A stretch of 64,000 nt of DNA, from NCBI GenBank assembly GCA_000149265.1, contig CH003049.1, positions 55,016-119,015 of the forward strand, in the 5' to 3' direction. The notes under the pieces were generated by a model. It was not told where the DNA came from. It saw only the letters and a list, made by a program, of their open reading frames with translations, and ran no database searches. This document shows positions 23,468-34,540 of this stretch, in pieces (the stretch's first letter is position 1; each line of letters begins with the position of its first letter). The DNA is from Ciona savignyi. Its lineage: Eukaryota; Chordata; Ascidiacea; Phlebobranchia; Cionidae. The position numbers were made by a program, and so were the translations under genes.

Positions 23468-23997
23468 ACCTCCGTTCGATGTCTTTCCAGTTTCAATTCT
23501 TAATGCTCTTTCCTAATGCCGTCTTAAAGTAAAAAAAAGAACGATATATCCATTGGTCGTGTGGCCAAATTGTTTACGCGACCGATACACATTTTGGTTT
23601 TCCCTTAATTGCGGTTAGTCGAAGAATCCTTGCGGAAAACCAAAGTTATTTTAATCCTCACGCCAAACGAACAATGAATGGAACCTGAATATACAGGACC
23701 CGGTATTTAAATCCATACAAAGAACTCTATTTTCAGCTATCCCGTTTTTAATATTCAATTTACTTACGATTCGATTACAGAAATTTTTATGCGGCTAAGC
23801 ATCGGAAATTTTAAAACCGAGAAACAATGGGAAGGAAATTAACGTTATTACCGCTGTGGCTTTCTAAAAAGGTTTGAATCTTGGGGTTTTTCTTAAATTA
23901 GACATCGTGCGGGTATAAAATGTAAGAGATTTCTTGCGTGGTTTATTATTTAGAATCACTTGTAACAAGGCATTGGTTGGTTTTAACGTGAAGAACT

Positions 23998-24056
23998 ATG
24001 AATTTGTATATTCTTCTAGTATTTCTATGCGCTACAACTGCAAAAGTGCTAAAGAG
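23998..24056 (+). CDS. Candidate signal-peptide exon of the serine protease
   Basis: ATG followed by a hydrophobic core, then donor AG|GTAAGA in phase 2. The next candidate exon needs phase 1, so assignment to this gene rests on position and signal-peptide character. Confidence 0.55.
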
Positions 24057-27000
24057 GTAAGACGACGTTACCTTATATGTACGTAAAGATGGGCCTGGCT
24101 CTTATTAGAACATGATCGCTTGGATGGGGCGATTTAACTCTAACTCTTACCCTAACCCCAACTCTAACTCTAACCCTCCAAGCAAACCAAGTGTTCCCGT
24201 AGTTATTAGAAGAATTATAAACTATTTTTTGTCTACCAACTTTTTTACTCGGGTAAGGTTTCAATCCATGATGGGCTTATCACTAATACCGTGTTGATAT
24301 ATAAATCCGTATATTTCTGTCGAATTAACCATTTTTATTGGTGTAGTTTCGAACCCTGGATGGGCTTGTTACCTAGAACGTTTTTAAAGTGGAATTTGAC
24401 ATAAAATCGGTCCCATCATGGTTTTGAAACTTTACGCGGTGGTTAACCAATCGACCACACAACCGTTTGGCCACAATAACCTTTTAACCGGGCTAAGTTT
24501 CGAACCCATGATGGGGTTGTCATCAAGACCTTTTAAAGATCGAAATTGTAATATGAACCGGGGTCGGTAACCATTCGGCCACACACCCGTTGGTGGTGTT
24601 AACCTAATTACTGTTTTGGTTTAAAAACCTTCGAATAGCCAGTATAACATACAAATAGCCTTTTTTTAATTATTAATCTAGGTTACGAAGCTATGATGGG
24701 CTCGTCACTTTTTTATAAGAGCCGGTATATGTATAGGTGCGCCTGTATAGGATGGCGTTAACCAATAGGCCGCACGACTGTACTACAAATAGCCATTGTT
24801 GCAACAAATAAAGCTGACCTGTTTTTAGGCGCTCCGCTGACCAATCGTCATTAGATCAGATGATACTTAGGATGCTTGAAGGTAGGTGTGAACCTATTGT
24901 GAAGTAAATATTCCCCATAAGATAATTGTTCGAATTGCTGGTTTACTAGTACTACGTTTGTACTTATTTGTGGGTAATGATAAACCTTTATATATTCAAT
25001 TCACATTAACCCCTTTGGTTAGGCGTTGGAGCAAGGGCATTATATCGTACACATAATTGTTTACCTACCGAACCAGCCTCTGACCGCTCATTTAAGTATT
25101 TAAAATGGTTCTTATAGCAAACGTCGCCAAACCCACCTCCAGTACGGTCGTGTGGCCGAATGGTTAACGCGACCGATAGATATACCGCCAAAAATCAAGC
25201 TTATCACGGATTCCAACCTCAGTCCGGGAATTTCTCATTTAAACTTATTTAGTAAAAACCTGTTAATCACACACAGCACATTGCGATATAAACTATGTAA
25301 CCCTACGGTAAATGCTGGAAATTGCACGTTTGAATAACGCTACTCATGAAGATAGAACATAAAATATTATTTTAGATATGTTGCTCTTATTGTGGTGTGT
25401 TGTAGTTGTTGATTTACCTTATACATCATACCCTAAATAATTAAAACATCTTTTTATTGATTTACCCTATACATCATAACCCAAAATTTATTGATTTACC
25501 CTATACATCATACCCCAAATAATTAAAACATCCTTTTACCCAATCGCCTTGTATAAAACTTAAAAAATAACATGCCGAGTATAGCTAGCTCTCTTTGCCT
25601 AGCCTCTACCTTTAGCATAGTATATAAAGATGCAGCACCATACCACGGAAAGTTCTGATTAGGTTCGTGCCACTTTTTAACAGTCACGCAATATAAAACT
25701 TCATATATATATTTTTTCGAAACCTTGATGGGCTAGTTTATAAGACCGTATTTTTATAGTTGATATAAAAATCGCGTTAACCACTCGGCCACACTAGATT
25801 ACTAAAATATCTTATTAAAAATGTATACATTTTTTTATTTTGTTGTAGTCAATAAGAATTTTGTGTAACCGTGGCGTGTTTATTTACAGGCAACGCACAA
25901 GAAAAAGTCAAGACTGAAAATATTCCATTTACGGGCGGTAAGATCGTTCGCAAAATAAGTTTAAAATTGTTTCGACTAATGTGGTCCTATTTGTCGCCAT
26001 TGAAAATATTTTTTGCCATTTTTTAAAAAGGTATTTTTACCGTCTGGAAAATGCGGCTTTTTATCTTCTAGCTATAGAAAATGCGAAAGAATGTTTAAAA
26101 ATCACCGGTAATTCCAAAGCAATTTAGCTTATTAGTGGTAAATAAAACCGCTTAGATGCTCGTAGTTTTACTCTCTAAGTCTTTAGAGTTTATTAGGTAA
26201 TGCCCAGCTACCCTATTTGCCAGCCTATGATATAACAATCATGTTTATTTCACGTTTTTCCAAGCGAAAAGAACCCGCCGATAGATAACCTTGCGCCTAT
26301 CTTTTGGTTACCGGATTAATAACACTGTGTTGTTTATAATCGAGACATTCCTTTCGTTTTAATACCAACCCTTATTGTGTTTAAATGTCCGCTAAGTGCA
26401 TATACCACACATGGGCAAACTACGGCCCGTAGGCCAAATCCGGCCTGTGGGTCTTTAGTCTGCTCCGCCGGATGTAATCGACATGTTGCATGACTATTTA
26501 GCAAAGCCACCTAACTACATTTGTACGTCACTTAACGCAACAGTGCTTTTTGGTTTTACCAAGAATGTACCGTAGTTTTCAGTTTAATGTTTTTATAAAA
26601 AAATGACAAAATATATGAGAGTGGCGGCTCAATTACTTGGCCCGCCAGTTTAAAAATGAAATTACTAATAACCTACTCTGCATATCCCAACCGCTCGGAT
26701 AAACATATCTTATCTTTCAACTATTTATTTGATTACAGAAGAAGATGACACAAGTCCACTCGATGTAACAAAACGTCAACAGGTGTAAGTGCAATGTTTG
26801 ATTTGTTAACTTTTTCATTCTTTTGAGAAGCAAGGAAAAGCATAACGATAATATTCTTACCACATTCCTACCGGTCAGTCTGGTGGTTTAGTGCGACACC
26901 TTTTAACCGAAGGGTTGCAGATTAGAAACGGGTCGCTAGCTAGTCGGATGTATCCTTAAGCAAGGCACTTAACGAACATTGCATGAACTTAGCAGATTGA

Positions 27001-30000
27001 TTAGTTCTACTAAATTGAAGCAACGTGTATATACTACGTACTGCAATAGCTCTGGTAACCCGACGGTGGGCGCGAGTTGATCTGACGATTGCCCGTGTGT
27101 TAAACTCCATGTTTTATTCCATTCACGGGGATAAACATGAATATCATATCTTATCCATATTCACATCGATTAGTTAAGAAGACCATTAATGCCGGCTAAG
27201 TATGGTCTTTTTAAAAAATTATGTGATACTATTTATATAAAGCGGCATTTTTTTAAATTTTTTAAAGTTTTGTAAAAAAGTCCGGGTAAAAAATCATAAT
27301 GCCAATATAACATAAACCGAAACGTGTCAAAATATTAACTATAATGTTGACTTATGTATATTTATGACACTTATAAACCCTATACCCTGAGGAATAATGG
27401 TTTCTACGAAATTAAAGGAGCGTGTGAATCATAACCAACATTCTACAATATGGTGGACGAAAGGTAATCTGACGACCGTGTTTACCCCTTAGTTTTTCCA
27501 TTCACGAGGATAAATACGAACATTCTATCCTATCCTCCCATCCTATCCTATACGAATTCGGGTATGAAAATCTATCCCAAATGGAAATTCCTTTTTAAAA
27601 CGTTGGAATTGGAATGAAATGTTTTATTTATAATTAATAATATAATTATTAACATACAGAACATCTTAATTTGAAAACTGCAAATTGAACTTTTTATAAT
27701 ATTTTAAATCTATAACAAGGAACATGTATTTAAATGTATTTCACTTCAATATTGTTACTTATATTTACATTTAAATATTATCACGACAAAAACGATTTCT
27801 TTTTTAGAACGATGGGTTTGTCAAATTATGGTGAAATAGGTAAGTTAAGTTTATTTAACCAGGTTTATAGTGATTTGATGTATAAAAGTTTTATTACCGG
27901 GGTGTTCATAGCTGGCTTGTCGAATGGACAGTTAGATGCCACACATAAAAGAAGAAGCTAAATGAAGGGAAAGCGGGAAGGAGGAAAATTGCACACTATA
28001 ATGAATATTAGGGCATTGGAGTTATTTTTATACAGGGGTTAGAGTTAGCTCTGGGGTTGAGATGCCCTAAAGTAGTTTATTAGTGTTTAGGAAAGGGTTA
28101 AAATTAATATCTATAGTTTTGGTGGACAATTTTTCTCCTACCCGCTTTACCTCCCTTTAGCGTTGGCCCACATAAAGCTTCTGTTTTTTTCATATAAATG
28201 GAGATATAAAAGGAACTGTGGTGTAGTCTAATGGTTAACGCGACATATACCGACTTTTATACAAAAAAACGGTCCTGGTGACGAGCCCAGCATGGTTTCA
28301 AAATTTGGCTCGGTAAAAAAGGGTTATATGATAACTGTCTTGTGGTCGAATAGTTAAAAACGGTATTCTTGACGAGCATATCAGCCCATTATGGTTTTGA
28401 AACTTAGACCGAAAACATGTAAAAAATAAAAAAGTAATGTAAAATACTTGTTTTATACTAGATTCCGAACGGTGCGATTGTGGAAAGTCACCATGTAGAG
28501 AAAACATTGGAAAAAGAATATACCGTGAGCTCAATTAGAACAATTTTTCAGGATTTTTTTTTATTATGGATTACATTAGTGAAATCATTTTGACAAAAAC
28601 GTTTTTTTTTTCAAGTTGTATTTATTCTAAAATATTAGGCTTGGCGGCAACGTCTGAATATACGTCTAAATAAAAAATAAAGTAAGTAATTGATTTTAGA
28701 CGTATTTTAACGACAGTCGTTTTGCCGTTTGTACTTCTTCATGTTTTCATCGTGGAAACAAAATATATAGTAAACTATATTGGGATAGGATAGGATATTC
28801 ATGTTTATCCCCGTGAATTGGAAAACCAAGAGGGTTAACACACGGGCAATCGTCAGATCACCTCGTGTCCACCGTCGGGTTAACGGGGCTATTAAATTGT
28901 GTTGTGTATGATGGACACGTTTGTTCAATTTGGTAGAATCCATTAATCCGCTGGGTTCAGGCAATGCATGTTAAGTGCCTTGCCCAAGGACACAACTGAC
29001 TCGCTAGCGACCAGTTTTGAACGTACAACATTTCAGTTAAAAGACGTCGCACTAAACCGCCACGCTAACCGGTCGGACATGTTTCATACTGATGACGAAA
29101 AAAAAAATTTTTTTCAGATGGCAATTTCTCAAATCAAGATCAATTTCCATGGTTTGTCGGGGTGTTTACACAAAATCGTGACGGAGAATACAGCTACACC
29201 TGCGGAGGTGTCATGGTTGACAGCAATACCGTACTGACGGCTGCTCATTGTATTGATTGCATATCTGGCAGGTGCTGTATGAATGGTATTGTAAAAAAAA
29301 GCACATAAAAGTCATAAAAATATAAAATGACATATTTTGACCGAAAACCGACTTTTTTTATAAAACCGTTTTTTTTTGTGACGAGCCCATCATGGGTTCG
29401 AAACTTAGGCTGATGAAAAAAAAAATATCTTATTACTTTTTCACAAAAGACCCTTAAGTACAAAGTAGCTTTTGCTAGGAATGCTTGCTACATTGCCTTT
29501 TATTGGAATAGAATAGGGTTTTTATGTTTATCCCCGTAAATGGGAAAAAAGGGGGTAAACACGGGCAATCGTTAGATCACTCCGCACCCACTTTAGTAAA
29601 ACCCATTTAGCCGCTAAGTTCAGGCAATGTCTATTAAGTGCCTTGCCCAAGGACACAACCTGACTAGCTCACCACCAATTTCGAATCTGCAATCTTTCGG
29701 TTGATAGACCACGCACTTAACCACTAGACTTATCTGTATTATTAGTAATACCGATATCTTTAACAATTTTTCCTACACAATACAGATCGGCATCTCACAT
29801 TAAAATCAGCGTCGGCGTCCACGATCTTCAACTAACCCCAGAAGGCGTCGCCCAAAATACAAGAATTCTACACCAAGTAACCAAGACTAAATGTCACAGG
29901 TAAGAAGATAGGTAAAACACTATGATTATGAAAATGGCCGAATCTAAACGGTCGTTCGACCGAGTACTTTGATGAGTTAGAGCGTTGCCTTCCAGCCGAA

Positions 30001-32490
30001 GGGTTTCAGTTTCGAAACTGGTCGCTAGCTAGTAGTTTGTGTCCGTGGGAAAAGCTCTTAACGAACATTGCATGAACTTATCAGAATGTGTGGTTCTACC
30101 AAATTAAAGAAATGTATGAATCATACACAACACAATCCAAAAGCTGAGATAACTCGACGGTAGGCGCGGGGATCTGACGAATGTCCGTGTACTAACGCCC
30201 CTTGCGTTTTCCCGTTCACGGGGATAAACATGGATGTCCTATCCTAAACGTTTTATGTTAACTCTAAGGATAAGAAAATGTAAGCTGACCGTCTGTTTTA
30301 TCTGATTGGATATCGCCCAACTCCAGTTTATTTGAAAAAAAAAGTTGAACTAAAACAAAAGAAGTGTCTTAATTACAGTCTATGCAGTACGATTGCCCAT
30401 GTGATAATGCTTTTTTGCATTTTACTCATTTTTGACAATAAAACATGAATAACCAACCATTCCCATTCCTTGACTTGCAATTTATATATTATAGTACTTG
30501 GCGCCTGTAAAAGTCTGATTGTCCCGCCGGTTACGGCACTTTATGGACATTGCCTGAGCCCACCGGATTATTGGGTTCTACTAAATTGAAGGAACATGTG
30601 TATCATTCACAACACATTCACTAGCTCCATTAACCGACGGTGGGCGCGAGGTGATGTGTTAACCCATTAACGGGGATAAACATGAATAACCTATCCTAAG
30701 AAAGTTTTCCCGGGAAATAATAATTATTTCTATCCAAAAAGGCATTTCAGCGAAGACGACCAATTTGATCTTGCGTTTCTCAAAGTGAACGGAGCGTTTC
30801 CGTACGTATGCATATTGGATCGAAAAGTTAACCACAAACCGAAAGGCTGCGTCGCAATCGGACACGGACAAACGTCGGACGATCGGATTATACCTTCAAG
30901 CATTCAGAGATTCGTCCATACGAAGGTTCACTCCCACAAGAAATGTAAATCTAGGTTTAGTGGTTTACACGGAGAATTGAAGCAGCATCAATCTTGTACC
31001 TTTCACCATGGAGAGCATTTAGTCGGCTGTCAAGTAAGTTTAAGTAGTAAGTTGATACAGTATGGCGTTAGGATATGATAGTATATTTATACCAGTGAAT
31101 GCGAAAACGCAAGGTGCATAATAAACACACGGGCAATTGTCAGATTACTTCGCGCCCGCCATTGTGTTGTTAAATCTATTGCAAAATGTTTTGTTATGTT
31201 CCTTTATTTGGTAAAATTAATCAATTTACTGGGTTCGGACAATGTTCGTTCAGTGCCTTGACCAATGACACAACCGACTAGCTTGTGACCAGTTTCTAAA
31301 TAGCAACCCTTCGACTGAAAGGCGACGCAATAACCCACCAGCTAAATCGGTCGGGCGTTAAAAGTTTAATCGTAAAGGTGAAGGATTGAAACCGGCAATT
31401 CGCCTCTAGGATAGGTCGTCGCAATTATCAGACTACAATTTCTAGTGGTTTAGTGGATTAAAACGAAACTGTGTCTTATCTGAATTCTTTTTCAAACACT
31501 GCCAAAATCTTTCGACATATGATTTCAGACCAGAGATCATATGACGATCGACCATGTTATAGGATATGGGAAAAAGGATAATTGTGTTATATGCCAGTGC
31601 ATAGAAAAATGCAAAAGTTATCACTCGGGCAATCCTCAGATTACCTTGCGTCCACCCTCGAGTTGTCGAAGATTATGAGGCAAAGTTTAAGAAATTTCTT
31701 TAATTTTAGTAGAACCAAATTTATCCACTGGACTCAAGCACTGTTTGTCGAGTGTCTTGCGCAAGTACATAATCGACTTGCTTTCGGTTAGATTTAAACC
31801 TTTAGCCCTTCTGCTAAAAGATAACGCATGAACTTCTAAGGTTTTCTGTTGTTATAATGTTCATTATGCGTTTTTAACATGTATGATAAACAGAAATATC
31901 CCAATCTAAGCAAAACGCTATCTACAAGTTTACAATTTACAACATTTTTACGGAGATAAGTTTCGAAAACGTGATTAGCGTGTCACAACTTTTTTTTTTT
32001 TAAAAAAGAGGGGGAAATTTTTAAAATTCGCTGGGGTTTTATTATTTGGAAAAAAGTTGTTGTGGCGAGAATGGTTAACGCTACCGATTCAATATACTGC
32101 CCTCTATAGAGAAAAAAATTATCTTACCAATATCTTACCAATAATACCAATATACCAAATCGTTATATAAAAAACTCCCTATAAGTGACGAGCTCATCAT
32201 TGGATCAAAACTGAGCCCGATAAAAGAAAAACCAAAAAACACAAAAACACACGATTACCTGTTTTACGTTACAGATGGATTCAGGTGGGCCAATAGTTTG
32301 TCCCCGGAGGCCAAAAGACCCCTGCTCTCCTTACGTGTTGTATGGGATCTTCTCCAGTCGGGCGGGCGGTCGTACTTGCAGTCAAAACAAGTACAACGTG
32401 ATGGAAGACCTGGTCACTATGAAGCATTCGTTTCCGCGCCATTGGGTGATAAGTCACGTGGACGAAGATGAAACCCAATGTATAATCTGA
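23998..32490 (+). CDS. Secreted S1-family serine protease, multi-exon
   Basis: Trypsin-fold protease expected to be secreted. Supported exons: 23998-24056 (signal peptide MNLYILLVFLCATTAKVL), 25890-25937 and 26739-26782/26784 (acidic propeptide), 29118-29271 (FPWFVGVF, CGGVMVDSNTVLTAAHC with the catalytic His), 29786-29899, 30751-31033 (DDQFDLAFLKV with the catalytic Asp; three extra Cys) and 32275-32490 (CQ|MDSGGPIVC with the catalytic Ser, then the C-terminus). From 29118 on all phases agree (1, 2, 2, 0). The first three exons do not join in frame to each other or to 29118, so at least one small exon carrying the Ile-Val-Gly-Gly-like activation site is missing. Residue 189 (chymotrypsin numbering) reads Val and 193 reads Met, so specificity is not trypsin-like. 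Its position beside complement-like genes is suggestive only. Confidence 0.85.
24200..24790 (-). repeat. Cluster of four to five SINE-B copies
   Basis: Repeated on the minus strand: GGCCGAATGGTTA-like A-box region, TATACC, then GACNAGCCCATCATGGGTTC. It lies in the first intron of the serine protease gene. Confidence 0.65.
25432..25530. repeat. Short tandem repeat
   Basis: Three or so direct copies of TTGATTTACCCTATACATCA followed by TACCCCAAATAATTAAAACA, in an intron. Confidence 0.7.
25890..25937 (+). CDS. Candidate propeptide exon of the serine protease
   Basis: Acceptor TATTTACAG, donor GGCG|GTAAGA. In phase 1 it reads NAQEKVKTENIPFTG and joins the next exon as GEEDDTSPLDVTKRQQ. In the phase left by the signal exon it would stop early. 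Confidence 0.5.
26739..26784 (+). CDS. Candidate acidic propeptide exon
   Basis: Acceptor GATTACAG; the donor is either CAG|GTGTAA or GT|GTAAGT. It encodes EEDDTSPLDVTKRQQ. A dibasic KR may serve for processing. Neither donor gives the phase needed by 29118. Confidence 0.5.
26872..27150 (+). repeat. SINE-A copy, near full length
   Basis: Forward copy with head CGGTCAGTCTGGTGGTTTAG and tail AACATGAATATCATATC. A further tail fragment is at 27400-27545. Confidence 0.75.
27958..28175. repeat. MITE with GGGAAAGCGGGAAGGAGG ends
   Basis: Inverted ends: AAGCGGGAAGGAGGAAAATT at left and AATTTTTCTCCTACCCGCTT at right, with a TTCTGGGGTTGAGAT-like middle shared with the hairpin MITE. A sister copy is at 61495-61720. 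Confidence 0.65.
28213..28420 (+). repeat. Two SINE-B copies
   Basis: TGTGGTGTAGTCTAATGGTTA starts the first copy at about 28218; the second, degraded, follows at 28333. The GACGAGCCCA and GTTTCAAAA steps mark their B-box side. Confidence 0.6.
28785..29085 (-). repeat. SINE-A copy ending close to a protease exon
   Basis: Reverse copy from GGGATAGGATAGGATATTC to the head at about 29080, only about 30 bp before the acceptor of the exon at 29118. Confidence 0.75.
29118..29271 (+). CDS. Serine protease exon with catalytic His
   Basis: Acceptor TTTTTTTCAG, donor GGCAG|GTGCTG, phase 1 to 2. It encodes QDQFPWFVGVFTQNRDGEY, CGGVMVDSNTVLTAAHC and ICISGR-like sequence; TAAHC holds the catalytic His. 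Confidence 0.9.
29505..29730 (-). repeat. SINE-A copy
   Basis: Reverse copy shortened in the middle; it sits just before the exon at 29786. Confidence 0.7.
29786..29899 (+). CDS. Serine protease exon (middle)
   Basis: Acceptor AATACAG, donor CACAG|GTAAGA, phase 2 both sides. It encodes SHIKISVGVHDLQLTPEGVA, the beta strand following the His loop of S1 proteases. Confidence 0.88.
29950..30245 (+). repeat. SINE-A copy
   Basis: Forward copy, full length. A second shortened forward copy is at 30505-30700, ending about 50 bp before the next exon. Confidence 0.7.
30751..31033 (+). CDS. Serine protease exon with catalytic Asp
   Basis: Acceptor GCATTTCAG, donor CAA|GTAAGT, phase 2 to 0. DDQFDLAFLKVN holds the catalytic Asp. 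The exon is Cys- and His-rich (HKKCKSRF, HQSCTFHHGEHLVGCQ), longer than usual for this part of the fold. Confidence 0.88.
31060..31840 (-). repeat. Two SINE-A copies
   Basis: Reverse copies at about 31060-31355 and 31565-31840, both diverged, in the last intron of the protease gene. SINE-B (+) follows at 32058-32225. Confidence 0.6.
32275..32490 (+). CDS. Serine protease last exon with catalytic Ser
   Basis: Acceptor GTTACAG in phase 0. It encodes MDSGGPIVCPRRP, YVLYGIFSSRAGGRTC and a tail to the stop TGA 32488-32490. DSGGP holds the catalytic Ser; the usual Gly before it is Met. Confidence 0.9.
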   Translation: MDSGGPIVCPRRPKDPCSPYVLYGIFSSRAGGRTCSQNKYNVMEDLVTMKHSFPRHWVISHVDEDETQCII

Positions 32491-32535
32491 TAACATTGGC
32501 GTTTTACTGCAACTACATGATCCCATTACGACTTC

Positions 32536-32776
32536 ATGTTTTTCCAATACCTGTCCACGATTTTGTGTTTTTCCAATACCTGTCCACGATTTCGTGTTTT
32601 TCCAATACCTGTTCACGATTCCGTGTTTTTCCAATGCCTGTCCACGATTCCGTGTTTTTCCAATGCCTGTCAACGATTCCGTGTTTTTCCAATGCCTGTC
32701 CACGATTCCGTGTTTTTCCAATGCCTGTCCACGATTCCGTGTTTTTCCAATGCCTTTCCATGATTCCGTGTTTTTG
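32536..32776. repeat. 29-bp minisatellite in the protease 3' region
   Basis: About eight copies of TTTTTCCAATGCCTGTCCAC plus GATTCCGTG, ending shortly before AATAAA (about 32807). Because 29 is not a multiple of three and the unit lacks stops in most frames, it looks open on both strands; these frames are not genes. Confidence 0.92.
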
Positions 32777-32879
32777 GTTTTGTTTTGTATTCAAAGATAA
32801 GTGCATAATAAAAGTCAAATACGTTGAATTGATCATCATTTTTTATTTGAAACGTAAAAAATCACCTAAACTCGTATAA

Positions 32880-34260
32880 TCTTTTGGTTTGTATTTTAGA
32901 AACAAGTTCTTTTTGTCAAGTTTCTTATTGAATCTTTCTTTTCTGATCTATGTTATCGAAAAACAAAGAAAATCGACTTTAGAATTGCCAAAATGGCGGA
33001 AAAGGGCCTTGTACGACCATTTTATTCTGTTGGATATGTCGATCATTTTTCTTGTGTTATCTTAAATTTAAGGGGAATTCCCGGAACTCTTTAGGGTGGG
33101 AATGGGGCACTTTCAACTTTCATCATATTTTATTATTTATTTCTACAACTTTTTTAACCATTTAAATTAAATACTTCCTTTCAGTTCCAAAACATTAAAA
33201 ATATAAAATATAAAATAATTGAGGCCAAAAATCTGCAAAGACCATCTTGCTTACAATATTGTCCATGTCGGTAGTTAAGGATTCGGAATTCACTCAAAAA
33301 TATATCACTGCTTATCTAATATATATTACCTAAAGTTAAATGCAATTGGTCATTATGGAGATTTAAATATATACTAATCAATGGTTTGGGTAGGTTAAAG
33401 GGTTTGGGGGATTTCTCGGAAAATGGCCAAGTAAGATTATGGACCACGTGAACTAACGTTTGTATAGATATTCTTTATTAATATACATTGTTTTTAAGTC
33501 TCTGGGTCTTTTATATACGTGATAATCTTCGATTATAAGTTTTTTTATTTTAGGTTATTTTTGAGTCCTTTAGTATTTTCCGAGTTTAGTTTATATGAAT
33601 CTGTAAAATATGGAGAACCCTATCCAGCAATATCGGCGACGCCAAAAAAGGTAAAACTGGCTTATTTTATATAGTACCGGATCCATCCGGAAATTCTTTT
33701 TAAATATTTACAAATGAATAAGTCTGCACTTTTATCTATAACATATCAACTTATTATTAGCGCATATTGGATGGATCTTTCTTTCCAAAAAATGCCTCAC
33801 AAAAATTCCTGTCATAATCGTTACAACAAAATAATAAAAATTAACTGAAAACAAGAAAGTGTCAACTACGTGTGAACCAACACTATTTTTAAAACTTGTT
33901 TACTGTACGGTAGTATATTTTTGTGCATGCTGATAAAATGGGGTTGTCTGCCTACCTTATCTCTCTTGGTATATCTTATACAAAGTGTATCACGTTTGTT
34001 TTTGCAAGCAGAAACTAATCGGTTCCCGATTTACCAATCCAAACTTAATATTTATTAACAATCTGTATTTTTATTATTGTTGTGTTTCAACCTCATTCAT
34101 ACGCGCCATAACTATCGCTAATTCTGTTAGGATTCCAGAAACTTTAACCTCATTTCATAACACGTTGTAATTAAACGACCGAACATGCTTGTCATAAGCG
34201 TAACGCAAAACAAGTAAAATTAAAAACCCATAATAATGTGGTTCAAATCGAAGAGAAATC
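32880..34260. other. Intergenic stretch with no recognisable gene
   Basis: AT-rich DNA between convergent genes: the protease ends at 32490 on +, the mosaic gene ends at 34347 on -. I see no SINE, exon or array here. Confidence 0.6.
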
Positions 34261-34272
34261 ATGACATGTATC

Positions 34273-34278
34273 TTTATT
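34273..34278 (-). terminator. Poly(A) signal of the mosaic gene
   Basis: TTTATT on plus is AATAAA on the coding strand, about 70 nt after the stop codon. Confidence 0.7.
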
Positions 34279-34346
34279 AATCCAGAAGTGATAGCTGGCA
34301 GACTTGCCAATATAACACATATCCAACATGAAACGAAACGTCCGAA

Positions 34347-34540
34347 CTATGGACCGCAAGTGTACGAGTTTAAATCAGTGGACCATTGATTTCTGCCAAG
34401 GCACTCTATGCTGGACGGCCCACCAGAAAGTCGATGAAATAAGTTAGTGCAATCTACACGTATTAAAGCCCCTACTGCATGTTCAATGCCCAAAGGAAAG
34501 GTGATGCCAGGAGGGGCTTGGAAGACGTTACATCCGGATA
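34347..34540 (-). CDS. Mosaic gene exon 16: CCP9 and stop
   Basis: Acceptor TTTTCCAG, phase 1. Four cysteines (GCNVF, RVDCTN, SIECLG, YTCGP) and the WS near the end fit a CCP. Translation ends TCGP at TAG (34347-34349). Confidence 0.87.

Noticed and set aside
24073-24297. Open frames on both strands with Arg/Val or Asn/Pro/Ser repeats
   Set aside because: They come from the 6-bp GGTTAG-type periodicity of a hairpin MITE.
28785-29085. tRNA genes suggested by A-box and B-box-like motifs in dozens of places
   Set aside because: These belong to SINE-A and SINE-B heads. None folds by eye into a complete acceptor stem with an anticodon arm, and all are followed by SINE bodies.
32281-32879. Open frames on both strands over the 29-bp repeat, with repetitive Cys/Phe- or Trp/Lys-rich translations
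   Set aside because: A 29-bp unit without stops gives open frames in several phases; the translations are artefacts of repetition.
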